Below, one piece after another: positions 1 to 9,704 of a DNA stretch of 64,000 nucleotides. Location: positions 1 to 64,000 of the forward strand of contig CALRLF020000012.1 in the NCBI GenBank assembly GCA_943368475.1, read 5' to 3'. The translations under genes and the position numbers were made by a program. The DNA is from UBA1930 sp943368475 (lineage in GTDB: Bacteria; Bacteroidota; Bacteroidia; Chitinophagales; Chitinophagaceae). The stretch's first letter is position 1, and every line of letters starts with the position of its first letter. The notes under the pieces were generated by a model. The model worked only from the letters and a program-made list of their open reading frames with translations. It did not search any database and was not told the DNA's origin.

Positions 1-836
1 GTAATGGAGTATTTCAAACAGTAGCTAATGGTACTGTTACCTATAAGTATCCAGCATCTGGTACCTATACAGTAAATGTTATTGCAAAAAGTAGCACAGG
101 TCAAACAATATCCAAATCAATTCAGGTAACTGTTACTGTAAGCACTTCACTTCTTTGGTCTGAAGAATTTGATGTAGCTGGTGCTCCTAATTCGTCAAGA
201 TGGGGTTATGATATTGGTACAGGCTCTGGTGGATGGGGTAATAATGAATTACAATATTATACAAACCGCTTAGATAATGCAGTTGTATCAAATGGTACGC
301 TAAAAATTATTGCTAAAGCAGAAAGTTTTAGTGGAAGCAACTATACGTCGGCCCGTTTATTAACGAAAGATAAATTTTCATTTAAGTATGGAAAAATTGA
401 AGTAAGAGCTAAGTTACCAGCTGGTGTTGGTACTTGGCCTGCAATATGGATGCTGGGTAATAATATTTCTACTGTGGGTTGGCCTGCTTGTGGCGAAATT
501 GATATTATGGAACACAAAGGAAGCCAACTGAATAAAATTTATGGAACATTGCATTATCCTGGATTCTCTGGTGGCAGTGCAGTTGGAGGTACAGTAACTA
601 TTACAAATGCAAGTACAGAATTTCACAAGTATAGTGCCATTTGGTCGCCTACAGCAATTCAGTTTTTGGTAGATGATGTGCCGTTTTACAATTTTGCCAA
701 TTCGGTATCATTGCCTTTTAACCAAAACTTTTTTGTTATTCTGAATTTTGCAATGGGCGGAAATTTTGGTGGTCCTGTAGATCCTACTTTTAGTACTGCA
801 ACTATGGAAGTAGATTATGTTAGAGTGTATCAATAA
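1..836 (+). CDS. GH16 beta-glucanase (laminarinase-like), 5'-partial, with PKD-like end
   Basis: The gene is open at the left edge; the reading frame starts at base 3 and ends with TAA at 834-836. The first ~45 residues read as the last strands of a PKD/Ig-like domain (YPASGTYTVNV). A GH16 domain follows, opening with LLWSEEFD. The GH16 catalytic signature GEIDIME is present, with the nucleophile Glu codon at 495-497 and the acid/base Glu codon at 510-512. The C-terminus ends in VDYVRVYQ, typical of the family. Family knowledge points to endo-hydrolysis of beta-1,3 or beta-1,3-1,4 glucans outside the cytoplasm. It lies directly before a GH3 glucosidase and a second GH16, so a glucan-utilisation block is likely. 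The N-terminus, signal peptide and any SusC/D partners lie outside the window. Confidence 0.9.
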   Translation, partial: NGVFQTVANGTVTYKYPASGTYTVNVIAKSSTGQTISKSIQVTVTVSTSLLWSEEFDVAGAPNSSRWGYDIGTGSGGWGNNELQYYTNRLDNAVVSNGTLKIIAKAESFSGSNYTSARLLTKDKFSFKYGKIEVRAKLPAGVGTWPAIWMLGNNISTVGWPACGEIDIMEHKGSQLNKIYGTLHYPGFSGGSAVGGTVTITNASTEFHKYSAIWSPTAIQFLVDDVPFYNFANSVSLPFNQNFFVILNFAMGGNFGGPVDPTFSTATMEVDYVRVYQ

Positions 837-876
837 AGTAGTATAATTTTTTACTGGTTCTTATAACAGTCGTTAT

Positions 877-922
877 AAAGTGGATCGTATCTTCTTTTTT
901 AAGTTAATACCTCCACTTTTTT
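877..922 (+). terminator. Rho-independent terminator after first GH16
   Basis: AAAGTGGA (877-884) pairs with TCCACTTT (912-919). Inner GTAT/ATAC and CTT/AAG pairs extend the helix, and a T run follows. A smaller hairpin, TTATAAC/GTTATAA, sits just before it at 861-878. Confidence 0.6.
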
Positions 923-964
923 AAAACTTAATGTCTGCAATTATTTATAAAAAGACATTCAATT

Positions 965-3265
965 ATGAAAAATACAGCATATTATATTTTAGGTATTGGT
1001 TTGTTTTGTACCAGTTTATTTGCCTGCAAAAGCAGTAAAACTGATACAGTCAATGGCAAAGCCCAATCTTTGTTACAACAAATGTCGTTAGAGCAAAAAG
1101 TAGGTCAAATGGCTCAGATAACATTAGATGTACTTGGTAAAAAACAAGCACCCGATTCGCCTTTTCTGTTAGATGAAGCAAAAGTGACCGATGCTATCGT
1201 AAAGTATAAGATAGGTTCTGTATTAAATACATCTAACAATAAAGCCATGTCTGCAAATGGATGGAATGAAATTGTAGACGAGTTACAAAAAAAAGCACTT
1301 ACAACCGAGTTGAAAATTCCATTGGTGTATGGGTTTGATGCAATTCATGGTGCTACTTATGTTTCAGCTGCAACTTTTTTTCCTCAACAAATAGGGCAGG
1401 CTGCTACATGGAATCGTCAATTGGTATTCGATGCTGCTGCAATAACTGCTTATGAATCGAGAGCAGCCGGTGTTCCTTGGAATTTTTCACCTGTTTTAGA
1501 TTTAGGAGTGAATCCTTTATGGCCAAGGCTTTGGGAAACTTTTGGAGAAGATCCTTATATGGTTACGCAAATGGGTATTCAGGCAGTAAACGGCTATCAA
1601 AATACGAAAGACAATAAAACTTCAATGGCTGCATGCTTAAAACATTTTTTGGCTTATTCGGATCCTAAATCAGGAAAAGACAGAACCAATGCATGGATTC
1701 CTGAACATTATCTTAGAGAATATCATTTACCTGCTTTTAAAGCAGCGGTAAATACAGGAGCAAAAACATTGATGGTCAATTCAGCATTAATCAATGGTAT
1801 TCCTACACATGTAAACAAATATTTGTTAACCGATGTGCTTAAAAATGAATTGGGGTTTAAAGGCTTGGTGGTAACCGATTGGCAAGATATTGAAAATGTA
1901 TTCAAAAGAGACAAACTGGCCGCCAGCAATAAAGAAGCTTTAATGATGGCTATTAATGCAGGTATTGATATGGCAATGATTCCTTATGATTACAAAACTT
2001 TTTGCGACGATTTAGTGGCTTTAGTAAATGAAGGAAAAGTAAGTAAAGATAGAATTGATGATGCTGTTTTAAGAATTCTACAACTTAAATACGAGTTGGG
2101 ATTGTTCGAAGCACCTGTAACAAACGCTAAAAATTATCCCAAATTTGCCTCTGCCGAATTTGAGAAAGCTGCTTACGATGCTGCTACAGAGTCAATCACT
2201 TTATTAAAAGATAGTAATAATATTTTACCCCTGAAAGCTGGTGTTAAATTGTTGGTTACTGGGCCTAATGCCAATTCTATGCGTACCTTAAATGGTGGTT
2301 GGTCTTACTCTTGGCAAGGCGAAAAAACTGAACTATTTGCTACTAAATACAATACCATTTTTAAAGCCTTGCAAAACAAAGTTGGAGCAGCTAATGTAAA
2401 TTTTGTAGCTGGTGTCGAATATAAAATGAATGGTAAGTATTATGAAGATTCTATTGTAAATATTGATGCTGTTGTACGAGCTGCGTCAAGTGTAGATTAT
2501 GTGGTTTTATGCGTTGGTGAAAACAGTTATACTGAAAAGCCTGGTGATTTAAACGATTTGAATTTATCCGAAAATCAATTGGCTTTAATTAACGCAGTAA
2601 TTAAAACCAAGAAACCAGTAATCTTAATTTTAAACGAAGGCCGTCCAAGAATCATCAATAAAATAGAGCCTTACATGAGTGCTATAGTACAAACCTATTT
2701 GCCAGGCAATTTTGGTGGCGATGCATTGGCCGATATTTTATTGGGCAATATCAATCCAAGTGGTAAACTACCTTATACCTACCCAAGATTTGTAAATGCA
2801 TTTACAAATTATATTCATAAACCATCCGATGAGCAAAGCAATCCACAAGGTGCTTATGATTATTCTGCTGATTATAATCCACAATACGATTTTGGTTATG
2901 GGCTTTCATACACTACATTCGAATACAGTAATCTAAAAATTAGTAAAACCAGTGTTAGTGCAGAAGATTCACTAACGATTTCTGTGAATGTAAAAAATAC
3001 AGGTAATAAAGCTGGTAAAGAAGTAGTACAACTATTTGTGAGCGACTTGGTTGCTTCATTATCTCCTGATATGAAAAGATTAAGAGGTTTTGAAAAAATT
3101 AATTTACTAGTTGGCGAAGAAAAATCAGTAAGTTTTACAATAGCCATTAAAGAATTGGCATTTGTAAATACCAATAATAAATGGCAGTTAGAGCAGGGAA
3201 CTTTTAAAGTTGCAATAAATAAATTGCACCAAAATTTTGAATTAACGCAAACAACAAGCTGGTAA
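965..3265 (+). CDS. bglX: GH3 family beta-glucosidase, lipoprotein
   Basis: 766 aa, the usual length for BglX-type GH3 enzymes. The N-terminus is a lipoprotein signal ending in LFAC (Cys21), so it is probably anchored in an outer or inner membrane leaflet. The GH3 TIM-barrel domain contains DAIHG, the KHF motif and the nucleophile region GLVVTDWQD with Asp305. The (alpha/beta)6 sandwich domain follows, and a C-terminal fibronectin-III-like domain (GKEVVQLFVSD, RLRGFEK) closes the protein. It would release glucose from oligosaccharides made by the flanking GH16 enzymes. It starts 128 nt after the first GH16 and ends 26 nt before the second, so it is likely co-transcribed with the latter. Exact linkage specificity cannot be read from sequence. 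Confidence 0.92.
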   Translation: MKNTAYYILGIGLFCTSLFACKSSKTDTVNGKAQSLLQQMSLEQKVGQMAQITLDVLGKKQAPDSPFLLDEAKVTDAIVKYKIGSVLNTSNNKAMSANGWNEIVDELQKKALTTELKIPLVYGFDAIHGATYVSAATFFPQQIGQAATWNRQLVFDAAAITAYESRAAGVPWNFSPVLDLGVNPLWPRLWETFGEDPYMVTQMGIQAVNGYQNTKDNKTSMAACLKHFLAYSDPKSGKDRTNAWIPEHYLREYHLPAFKAAVNTGAKTLMVNSALINGIPTHVNKYLLTDVLKNELGFKGLVVTDWQDIENVFKRDKLAASNKEALMMAINAGIDMAMIPYDYKTFCDDLVALVNEGKVSKDRIDDAVLRILQLKYELGLFEAPVTNAKNYPKFASAEFEKAAYDAATESITLLKDSNNILPLKAGVKLLVTGPNANSMRTLNGGWSYSWQGEKTELFATKYNTIFKALQNKVGAANVNFVAGVEYKMNGKYYEDSIVNIDAVVRAASSVDYVVLCVGENSYTEKPGDLNDLNLSENQLALINAVIKTKKPVILILNEGRPRIINKIEPYMSAIVQTYLPGNFGGDALADILLGNINPSGKLPYTYPRFVNAFTNYIHKPSDEQSNPQGAYDYSADYNPQYDFGYGLSYTTFEYSNLKISKTSVSAEDSLTISVNVKNTGNKAGKEVVQLFVSDLVASLSPDMKRLRGFEKINLLVGEEKSVSFTIAIKELAFVNTNNKWQLEQGTFKVAINKLHQNFELTQTTSW

Positions 3266-3291
3266 TTTATACAGCTGAAAATACTTTACAA

Positions 3292-4107
3292 ATGAGTTTT
3301 ATTAGAAATAATACATCTGTTTTATTGTTGATTTTTTTACTGTTAAGTGGCTGTACAGCTACTACACAAATCAAATACAATAAGCTGGTTTGGGCCGATG
3401 AATTTAATTACAAAGGTTTGCCCGATAGTGTTAAATGGAATTATGATACGGCAAGAGGCTGTCCCCAAAATTGTGGTTGGGGAAATAACGAACTACAGTA
3501 TTATACCCATAAGCGTTTAGAAAACGCAAGGGTTGAAAATGGTAGTTTAATAATAGAAGCCAGAAAAGAAAAAATGGGTGATGCTGGCTATACGTCAACC
3601 AGATTGGTATCTAAAAATAAAGGGGATTGGAAGTATGGTAGGTTTGAAATAAAAGCCAAAATACCTGCTGGTAAAGGCATGTGGCCTGCAATATGGATGC
3701 TGCCTACGCATTGGGAATATGGCAAATGGCCACATAGTGGAGAAATAGATATTATGGAAAATGTAGGCTATTATCCTGACTCTTTATTTGGCAGTATTCA
3801 TACAGGTGCATACAATGGTATGATTGGTACACAAAAAACAAAGGGCGTTTTGAGAACAGATTTATCAACTGCATTTCATGTGTACGCAATAGAATGGACA
3901 GAAGAAAAAATCTCCTTTTTTATGGATGGTAAAATGTACCATGAGTTCGTAAACAATCATACAGGTAGCGAAGCTTGGCCATACGATAAGTATTTTCATT
4001 TATTATTAAATATTGCTGTTGGAGGAAATTGGGGTGGTAAATATGGTGTGGATGATGCTATTTTCCCTCAAAAAATGTTGATCGATTATGTGAGAGTGTA
4101 CCAATAA
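3292..4107 (+). CDS. GH16 family beta-glucanase, lipoprotein
   Basis: 271 aa. A lipobox-like signal (LLLSGC) at residues ~17-22 indicates a lipoprotein. A single GH16 domain follows, with GEIDIME at residues 150-156 (nucleophile Glu151, acid/base Glu156) and a C-terminal DYVRVYQ. It lacks the PKD-like region of the paralogue at the left edge, so it is a minimal surface or periplasmic version. It sits 26 nt behind the GH3 gene and before a strong terminator, making it the last gene of the glucan block. Laminarin-type beta-1,3-glucan is the best substrate guess by family; lichenan-type activity cannot be excluded. Confidence 0.9.
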   Translation: MSFIRNNTSVLLLIFLLLSGCTATTQIKYNKLVWADEFNYKGLPDSVKWNYDTARGCPQNCGWGNNELQYYTHKRLENARVENGSLIIEARKEKMGDAGYTSTRLVSKNKGDWKYGRFEIKAKIPAGKGMWPAIWMLPTHWEYGKWPHSGEIDIMENVGYYPDSLFGSIHTGAYNGMIGTQKTKGVLRTDLSTAFHVYAIEWTEEKISFFMDGKMYHEFVNNHTGSEAWPYDKYFHLLLNIAVGGNWGGKYGVDDAIFPQKMLIDYVRVYQ

Positions 4108-4145
4108 ATAGTGTGTATTAAATCCCCCTATACTTTTTGTTTTTT

Positions 4146-4191
4146 GAAAGTTTCGTTCGAACTGTTTAAGTACTGTTTAAACGAAACTTTC
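4146..4191 (+). terminator. Terminator of glucan-degradation operon
   Basis: GAAAGTTTCGTT (4146-4157) and AACGAAACTTTC (4180-4191) form a perfect 12-bp stem with a 22-nt loop, followed by TTTTTT. Confidence 0.75.
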
Positions 4192-4234
4192 TTTTTTCTA
4201 CTCCTTTTTGTTGAGTTATATTCTATTATTCAAA

Positions 4235-4352
4235 GGCTGTGGGATTGCAGTGAATGCCAATAGCAAAGCTATGGGCAGCAACGAAAAGCCCGCCTGAATG
4301 GAACGGGCAGGCCAGAACTATTGCTGGGTAATGTTTTGCAGCCCACAGCCCC
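4235..4352. repeat. Structured repeat element, copy 1
   Basis: An outer stem GGCTGTGGG (4235-4243) / CCCACAGCC (4342-4350) encloses a hairpin with 10-nt arms at 4255-4264 and 4268-4277 (one mismatch) and a second hairpin GCCCG/CGGGC (4288-4292, 4304-4308). Read on the minus strand it shares ordered blocks GGGGCTGTG, GGCTTTTCG, ATTGGCAT, CTGCAATC and CAGCC with the element at 55947-56060. It fills most of the 311-nt gap before mnmH; nothing else is recognisable there. Confidence 0.6.
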
Positions 4353-4418
4353 CAATTTTAATAACTCAATTTTATATCAAATACCCATCCGTATGCAATG
4401 TATAGATACATTTGCTGC

Positions 4419-5474
4419 ATGGCTGTAAAACGTATTTCTATAACGGAGTTTTTATCATTGGCTCAGGAGAATCCTGTGGCAGATGTACGAAGCCCAGCAG
4501 AATTTGAACATGCACATATTCCTGGTGCATTTTCTTTGCCATTATTTAACAATGAGGAGCGTAAAGTGGTTGGCACCACTTACAAACAGCAAAGTAGAGA
4601 AGATGCCATTAAAATTGGACTGGATTATTTTGGCCCGAAGATGAAGGCAATTGTTGTACAGGTAGAAACCTTATTACAACAAAAAAATACCAAAACAATT
4701 TTAGTACACTGTTGGCGTGGAGGCATGCGTAGTGCTGCTATTGCTTGGTTATTAGATTTGTATGGCTTTACTGTTTATACTTTACAAGGTGGGTACAAAT
4801 CTTTTAGAAATTGGGCATTGCAACAGTTCGAACTGCAATATCCATTGCAAGTAGTTGGTGGTTATACAGGAAGTGGTAAAACAGAAGCTTTGTTGGCTAT
4901 GCAGCAAAGAGGAGCAGTTGTAATTGATTTAGAAGGCTTGGCCAATCACAAGGGATCGGCATTTGGTAGTTTAGGATTGCCAGCACAACCTTCTACGGAA
5001 ATGTTTGAAAATGTATTGGCATTGGAGTTGCGTCAGGCTGTTGTTAAATTAAAAAACACACAGCTACATTGTATTTGGATAGAATCTGAAAGTCAACGTA
5101 TTGGTAACATTAATTTACATGCTTCTTTCTTTAAACAAATGAAAGAAGCTCCTTATTTATTTGTGGATATTCCTTTTGAAGAACGGTTGAAATTTATTAT
5201 TCAATGGTATGGCAAATTTGATAAAACTGAATTAATTAATGCTACACTTAGGATACGTAAAAGACTGGGAGGTTTAGATACTAAACTTGCTGTAAATTTT
5301 TTGCTGGAAGATAATATAGAAGCATGTTTCAGCATTTTGCTAAAATATTACGATAAGTATTATGAACGTAGCAACTTAGCAGAAGCAAAGCCTATAGCAA
5401 AACTTGAATTGCCAACAGTTAATGCAGAGCAAAATGCCTATGCAATCATTTCATGGAAATTAGAACAACAATAA
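4419..5474 (+). CDS. mnmH: tRNA 2-selenouridine synthase MnmH (SelU/YbbB)
   Basis: 351 aa from the chosen start. An ATG at 4398 would add seven residues (MYRYICC), but the later ATG fits the family start. The N-terminal rhodanese domain has the catalytic loop HCWRGGMRS with Cys98. A P-loop domain follows, GYTGSGKT (G148 to T155). The enzyme replaces sulfur of 2-thiouridine at the wobble position of tRNAs for Lys, Glu and Gln with selenium, using selenophosphate and passing through a geranylated intermediate. The next gene, selD, supplies selenophosphate and begins 1 nt after this stop codon, so the pair is a tight operon. Both domains appear intact. Confidence 0.95.
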   Translation: MAVKRISITEFLSLAQENPVADVRSPAEFEHAHIPGAFSLPLFNNEERKVVGTTYKQQSREDAIKIGLDYFGPKMKAIVVQVETLLQQKNTKTILVHCWRGGMRSAAIAWLLDLYGFTVYTLQGGYKSFRNWALQQFELQYPLQVVGGYTGSGKTEALLAMQQRGAVVIDLEGLANHKGSAFGSLGLPAQPSTEMFENVLALELRQAVVKLKNTQLHCIWIESESQRIGNINLHASFFKQMKEAPYLFVDIPFEERLKFIIQWYGKFDKTELINATLRIRKRLGGLDTKLAVNFLLEDNIEACFSILLKYYDKYYERSNLAEAKPIAKLELPTVNAEQNAYAIISWKLEQQ

Positions 5475-5475
5475 T

Positions 5476-6534
5476 ATGAGCACAGAAGAACCAATACGAC
5501 TAACCCAATTTTCTCATGGTGGTGGTTGTGGTTGCAAAATTGCACCACAAGTGTTAGAAACTATTTTAAGTGGAAATATTGCTGATGTATATCCTGAATT
5601 ATTAGTGGGCAACAGTAGTAAAGATGATGCAGCTGTTTATCAACTCAACGAAACAGAAGGATTAATAAGTACAACTGATTTTTTTACACCTATTGTAGAC
5701 GATGCTTTTGTGTTTGGACAGGTGGCAGCAGCCAATGCCATTAGTGATGTATATGCAATGGGAGGTACACCGATAATGGCTTTAGCAATATTGGGATGGC
5801 CTGTAGATAAGTTGCCTGTAACCCTTGCACAGCAAGTGTTGGCGGGTGCAAGAAGTATTTGTAAGCAGGCTGGTATTCCTTTGGCTGGTGGTCATAGCAT
5901 TGACACACCAGAACCTATTTTTGGATTGAGTGTAAATGGCAAATTGTTGTTGCAACATTTAAAACATAATGATACAGCTAAAGAAGGTGATGTACTATTA
6001 TTAACTAAACCAATCGGAGTTGGTATTTTAGCAACAGCTGCTAAACGTGGAGCATTAGAAGAAGAACATAGAATACTATTATACAAGCAACTTACACAAT
6101 TAAATGCTGTTGGAGAAGCATTAGCCAAATTAGCAGCCGTTACTGCATTAACTGATGTTACAGGCTTTGGTATCATGGGACATTTAATTGAAATGGCTGA
6201 AGGAAGTGGTTTGAGTGCTTCTATAAATTATAGTAAAGTGCCATTATTGGTTGAGGCAAAACAATACCTAGCTCAAAATATAATGCCTGATGCTACGTAT
6301 AGAAATTGGAATGGCTATGGACAAAAAGTAAAATTTGAAACAGGTGTTAATGTAATGGAAGCATTTAAAACATTACCTGATCCGCAAACCAATGGTGGTT
6401 TATTGATTGCTGTTAATCCAAGTAATTTAACTCAAGTACAAGCTGTACTTACTAAGAATGGCTATGCAAGTTTTACTGAACCTATCGGTGTGTTTACTGC
6501 TAAAGTAGAAAAGTGTGTAACGGTATTGCCTTAA
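5476..6534 (+). CDS. selD: Selenide, water dikinase SelD
   Basis: 352 aa. The N-terminus RLTQFSHGGGCGCK carries the catalytic Cys18 and Lys21, so this is a cysteine form, not a selenoprotein. AIRS-type domains follow with conserved stretches such as DDAAVYQL, TTDFFTPIVDD, GGHSID and the C-terminal DPQTNGGLL. The enzyme makes selenophosphate from selenide and ATP in the cytoplasm. Its position directly behind mnmH suggests that the selenium goes to tRNA modification. No selA or selB is in the window, so use for selenocysteine cannot be judged here. Confidence 0.96.
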   Translation: MSTEEPIRLTQFSHGGGCGCKIAPQVLETILSGNIADVYPELLVGNSSKDDAAVYQLNETEGLISTTDFFTPIVDDAFVFGQVAAANAISDVYAMGGTPIMALAILGWPVDKLPVTLAQQVLAGARSICKQAGIPLAGGHSIDTPEPIFGLSVNGKLLLQHLKHNDTAKEGDVLLLTKPIGVGILATAAKRGALEEEHRILLYKQLTQLNAVGEALAKLAAVTALTDVTGFGIMGHLIEMAEGSGLSASINYSKVPLLVEAKQYLAQNIMPDATYRNWNGYGQKVKFETGVNVMEAFKTLPDPQTNGGLLIAVNPSNLTQVQAVLTKNGYASFTEPIGVFTAKVEKCVTVLP

Positions 6535-6564
6535 TTTATTGAAGAAATAATTTAGTATTGCAAC

Positions 6565-8253
6565 ATGCAACAACAACGTATTTTATTAACTACGCTAAAT
6601 GCCAAATACATTCACATGAATTTGGCGATACGTTTGTTGTATGAATTGAATAAAAACGACGAACGTTTAAGCTGGAAAGAATTTACCATTAAAGAAGATA
6701 AAGCAGAAATTGCTCTGTACTGTAGCCAATTTGAAGTAGTATGTTTTAGCTGCTACATTTGGAACATTACACAAACACTGGCAGTTGCCGAATTAATTAA
6801 AGCAATCAGTCCAGATACAAAAATTTTATTGGGTGGACCAGAAGTGACTTATGATTGGCAAGACGTAATTCAGTTGCCAGCTATAGATTTTATTGTAACA
6901 GGTGAAGGTGAAATTCCTTTTACTAACTTTTTACAGCAATATCCCAATGTACATTCAGTTGCCAATATTGCTTCTAAGATTAATGGAGAAGTGCAGTATC
7001 ATTTACATTCAGCCAATTTCGAACTTGAACAATATGCCAACACCAATCCCTATCAGAACGATGATGTTACAACATTGCGTAATCGTGTGTTGTACATAGA
7101 AACATCGAGGGGTTGCCCTTATAAATGTGAGTTCTGTTTGGCAAGCTTAGATAATCGTGTTCGTTACTTACCAATGGAGCATATTATGAGCAATTTATTG
7201 TTCTTAATGACACATGGAAGAACCATAAAATTTTTAGATAGAACATTTAACGTAAAGAAAGATTTTACATTAGATATCTTCCAATTTATTTTGGATAATG
7301 GAAAGCCCGATAATGTTTTTCAGTTCGAAATAACTGCCGACATTTTGCATCCTGCTATTATGCAGTTTATAAAAGAGAAAGTTCCTAAAGGAATGTTTCG
7401 TTTTGAAATAGGCATTCAAACGGTTAATCAAAAAGCCAATTTAGAAGTAAGCCGCAAACAAAATTTCGAGAAAACCAAAGAAGTCATTCTGCAGCTGAAA
7501 GACCATGTAGAAATGCATCTTGACTTAATTGTAGGACTTCCATTAGATTATTGGGCTGATATTAAATTCAGTTTTGAAGAGGTATTTAAGCTCTTTCCTC
7601 CCGAATTACAATTGGGCTTTTTGAAATTTTTAAAAGGCACACCTGTTCGTGATAAATATGAACAATATGGATATGTGTTTGATCCTATTGCACCATATCA
7701 AATCATCAAGAGTAATTATTTAAGTGAACAAGAGTTGGCAGATATTGTAAAGCTGGAACATGCTTTAGAAATTTATTGGAATAAAAAAAGATTGGTACAT
7801 GCCTTAACATATGTAACAGAGCATTTAAGCATATTTGACTTTCTTTTAGCCTTAGGTAAATTCTTCGAACAGCGAAGCAGTTTTTTCTCTTTTACTGCCA
7901 TGGATATTTATACAATTGCTGATGCATTTATTAAAGAACATTACCCAAATGATTCAGTGTTGCATCAGTTATTGGCAATCGATTATTATTTACAACAAAA
8001 AATAAAACCAGCTAAAAAATTTATTGCAGAAATTGATAAAAAAGAAAAGTTTGCCTTATTAGAAAAGTTGGCTATACCTCACCAAAAATTGCGTTACACT
8101 GTAATTCCAATTGATTTCGATTATAACTTTTTTCTACAAGAAAATGTAATTATAGCTCATCAACAATTATTGATAATTGAATATACAGGAACTCGTAAAC
8201 CAACTGTAAAGGCTGCAATTGAAACAGTGAAACTGGGTTTAATTAGTTTGTAA
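6565..8253 (+). CDS. B12-binding radical SAM protein with DUF4080-like C-terminus
   Basis: 562 aa. Residues ~1-130 look like a cobalamin-binding Rossmann domain (MNLAIRLLYEL, ILLGGPEVTY). The radical SAM core has the cluster motif CPYKCEFC with Cys184, Cys188 and Cys191. The ~200-residue C-terminal part resembles the DUF4080 domain common in this group. It follows selD by 30 nt on the same strand, so co-transcription with mnmH-selD is plausible. The substrate is unknown; a methylation or another B12-dependent radical reaction is expected from the family. The link to selenium is only positional. Confidence 0.85.
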   Translation: MQQQRILLTTLNAKYIHMNLAIRLLYELNKNDERLSWKEFTIKEDKAEIALYCSQFEVVCFSCYIWNITQTLAVAELIKAISPDTKILLGGPEVTYDWQDVIQLPAIDFIVTGEGEIPFTNFLQQYPNVHSVANIASKINGEVQYHLHSANFELEQYANTNPYQNDDVTTLRNRVLYIETSRGCPYKCEFCLASLDNRVRYLPMEHIMSNLLFLMTHGRTIKFLDRTFNVKKDFTLDIFQFILDNGKPDNVFQFEITADILHPAIMQFIKEKVPKGMFRFEIGIQTVNQKANLEVSRKQNFEKTKEVILQLKDHVEMHLDLIVGLPLDYWADIKFSFEEVFKLFPPELQLGFLKFLKGTPVRDKYEQYGYVFDPIAPYQIIKSNYLSEQELADIVKLEHALEIYWNKKRLVHALTYVTEHLSIFDFLLALGKFFEQRSSFFSFTAMDIYTIADAFIKEHYPNDSVLHQLLAIDYYLQQKIKPAKKFIAEIDKKEKFALLEKLAIPHQKLRYTVIPIDFDYNFFLQENVIIAHQQLLIIEYTGTRKPTVKAAIETVKLGLISL

Positions 8254-8359
8254 ATAGGAAAATAGCTATTGCAAAATGAATGGTTTTAGGATCACTCTTT
8301 TTCCCAAAATCAATATTTTTTCTATACTCCATCTGTTATTTTTACTAAAACTAATAAAT

Positions 8360-9640
8360 ATGAGACTATTTTTTACACTAATTACAGTTTGCTGTATTAC
8401 AAATTCAGCCATGGCTCAAGGCCTTTTTTATGAAGACTTCAACTATGGTACCACAGCAGGTTCTATTATTACATTATCAGCAGGTAAATGGGTAGAAAAT
8501 ACAACTGTATCTACTACCAATATTGTTCAATACGACCCAAGTAGTAGCTTAAGTTTCCCAAGTTTTACAAGTAATGGTGGAAAGTTGATTACTTTAAATA
8601 CTGGCCAAGATATTACTTCAGCACTTTCTTCAGCGGTTACAAGTAATAATTTGTATGCAGCATTTTTGGTAAACTTTTCTGCTGCACAAGCAACTGGGGA
8701 TTACTTTTTTCATTTTATGCCTAATACAACTACCAATACTTTTGTAGGTAGGGTTTTTGTTAAACTAAATGGTAGTAATATCAATTTTGGATTAATGAAA
8801 AACAATGGTGGTGCTGTACCTTATTCAAACATAGCTTACAGTTTAAATACCACCTATTGCGTAGTTTTAAAATATGCTTTTAATCCAGATGGTACTACCA
8901 ATGATGTTGCTTCCTTATTTGTGTTTGATGCAGCAACAGGTTTACCACCAGCTGAACCAACAAATGCAGAATTGGCGATTAGTACAAATACCGATGCCAC
9001 TTCATTGGGAGCAATCGCCATACGTCAAGGAGCTGCAACAGCAGGTGCGTCGGCCTCTTTTGATAAGATTGTGGTAGATACAACATGGCCAAATTTTTAT
9101 TCAACATTACCTACTACACTTCAATCATTCAATGCTAAATCTTTAAAAAATGGAGTAGAATTAAATTGGAAATCGATTCACGAAACAAACTTTAATTTTT
9201 ATCAGTTAGAAAATAGTACTAATGGAGTTAACTTTTCTACATTGGCTGTAATTAATGGCAAATCAGTTAATGGAAATGAAACTGATTACAGTTTTTTCGA
9301 TGCTGCTGTTATTGCTGATAAGCAGTTTTACAGATTGAAAATGGTGGATAAAGATGGCAAAAGCAAATACAGCCAAATTGTTAATGTTAGCACTAAACCA
9401 ATATTAAATATTGCATTGTATCCTAATCCTGCAACAAGCAATATTGTAGTTACACATCCACTGATATTAGATAAAGATATGTTGAATATTTATAGTGCAA
9501 ATGGTAAGCTGATAAAAACAGTTTTTCCTGCATTGGGTTCGATACAAACTTCTTTTTCTATAGCAGATTTTCCAAAAGGGAGTTACACTTTAAGTTATGT
9601 TAAGAATGGTACAATAAATAGTATTTCATTTATTAAATAA
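8360..9640 (+). CDS. T9SS-secreted protein with C-terminal sorting domain
   Basis: 426 aa from the ATG at 8360, which gives a clean signal peptide (MRLFFTLITVCCITNSAMAQ). The frame is open back to 8276, but that would bury the signal. The middle resembles a lectin-like or jelly-roll repeat domain with many Thr, Asn and Ser residues; I recognise no enzyme. A fibronectin-like segment (KNGVELNWKS.. FNFYQLENS) and a type A T9SS sorting domain (IALYPNPATSNIVV.. GSYTLSYVKNG) follow, so export to the cell surface or medium is expected. It is probably a single-gene unit ending at a good terminator. Confidence 0.8.
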   Translation: MRLFFTLITVCCITNSAMAQGLFYEDFNYGTTAGSIITLSAGKWVENTTVSTTNIVQYDPSSSLSFPSFTSNGGKLITLNTGQDITSALSSAVTSNNLYAAFLVNFSAAQATGDYFFHFMPNTTTNTFVGRVFVKLNGSNINFGLMKNNGGAVPYSNIAYSLNTTYCVVLKYAFNPDGTTNDVASLFVFDAATGLPPAEPTNAELAISTNTDATSLGAIAIRQGAATAGASASFDKIVVDTTWPNFYSTLPTTLQSFNAKSLKNGVELNWKSIHETNFNFYQLENSTNGVNFSTLAVINGKSVNGNETDYSFFDAAVIADKQFYRLKMVDKDGKSKYSQIVNVSTKPILNIALYPNPATSNIVVTHPLILDKDMLNIYSANGKLIKTVFPALGSIQTSFSIADFPKGSYTLSYVKNGTINSISFIK

Positions 9641-9655
9641 ATTGAAAGAACAATT

Positions 9656-9692
9656 AAAAGGTCTGTAACATTTTGGTTGCAGACCTTTTTTT
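9656..9692. terminator. Terminator between convergent genes
   Basis: AAAAGGTCTG (9656-9665) pairs with CAGACCTTTT (9680-9689), with a T run after the + arm and an A run before it. It can serve both the T9SS protein gene (+) and the histidine kinase gene (-). Confidence 0.75.
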
Positions 9693-9704
9693 ATACAGTT
9701 GTTG

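Noticed and set aside
4235..4352. Riboswitch or integron attC site before mnmH
   Set aside because: No known riboswitch core is recognisable and no integrase gene is nearby; the homologous copy between convergent genes argues for a repeat element.
5476..6534. SelD as a selenoprotein with a SECIS element
   Set aside because: The catalytic position is a normal Cys codon (TGT), with no in-frame TGA.
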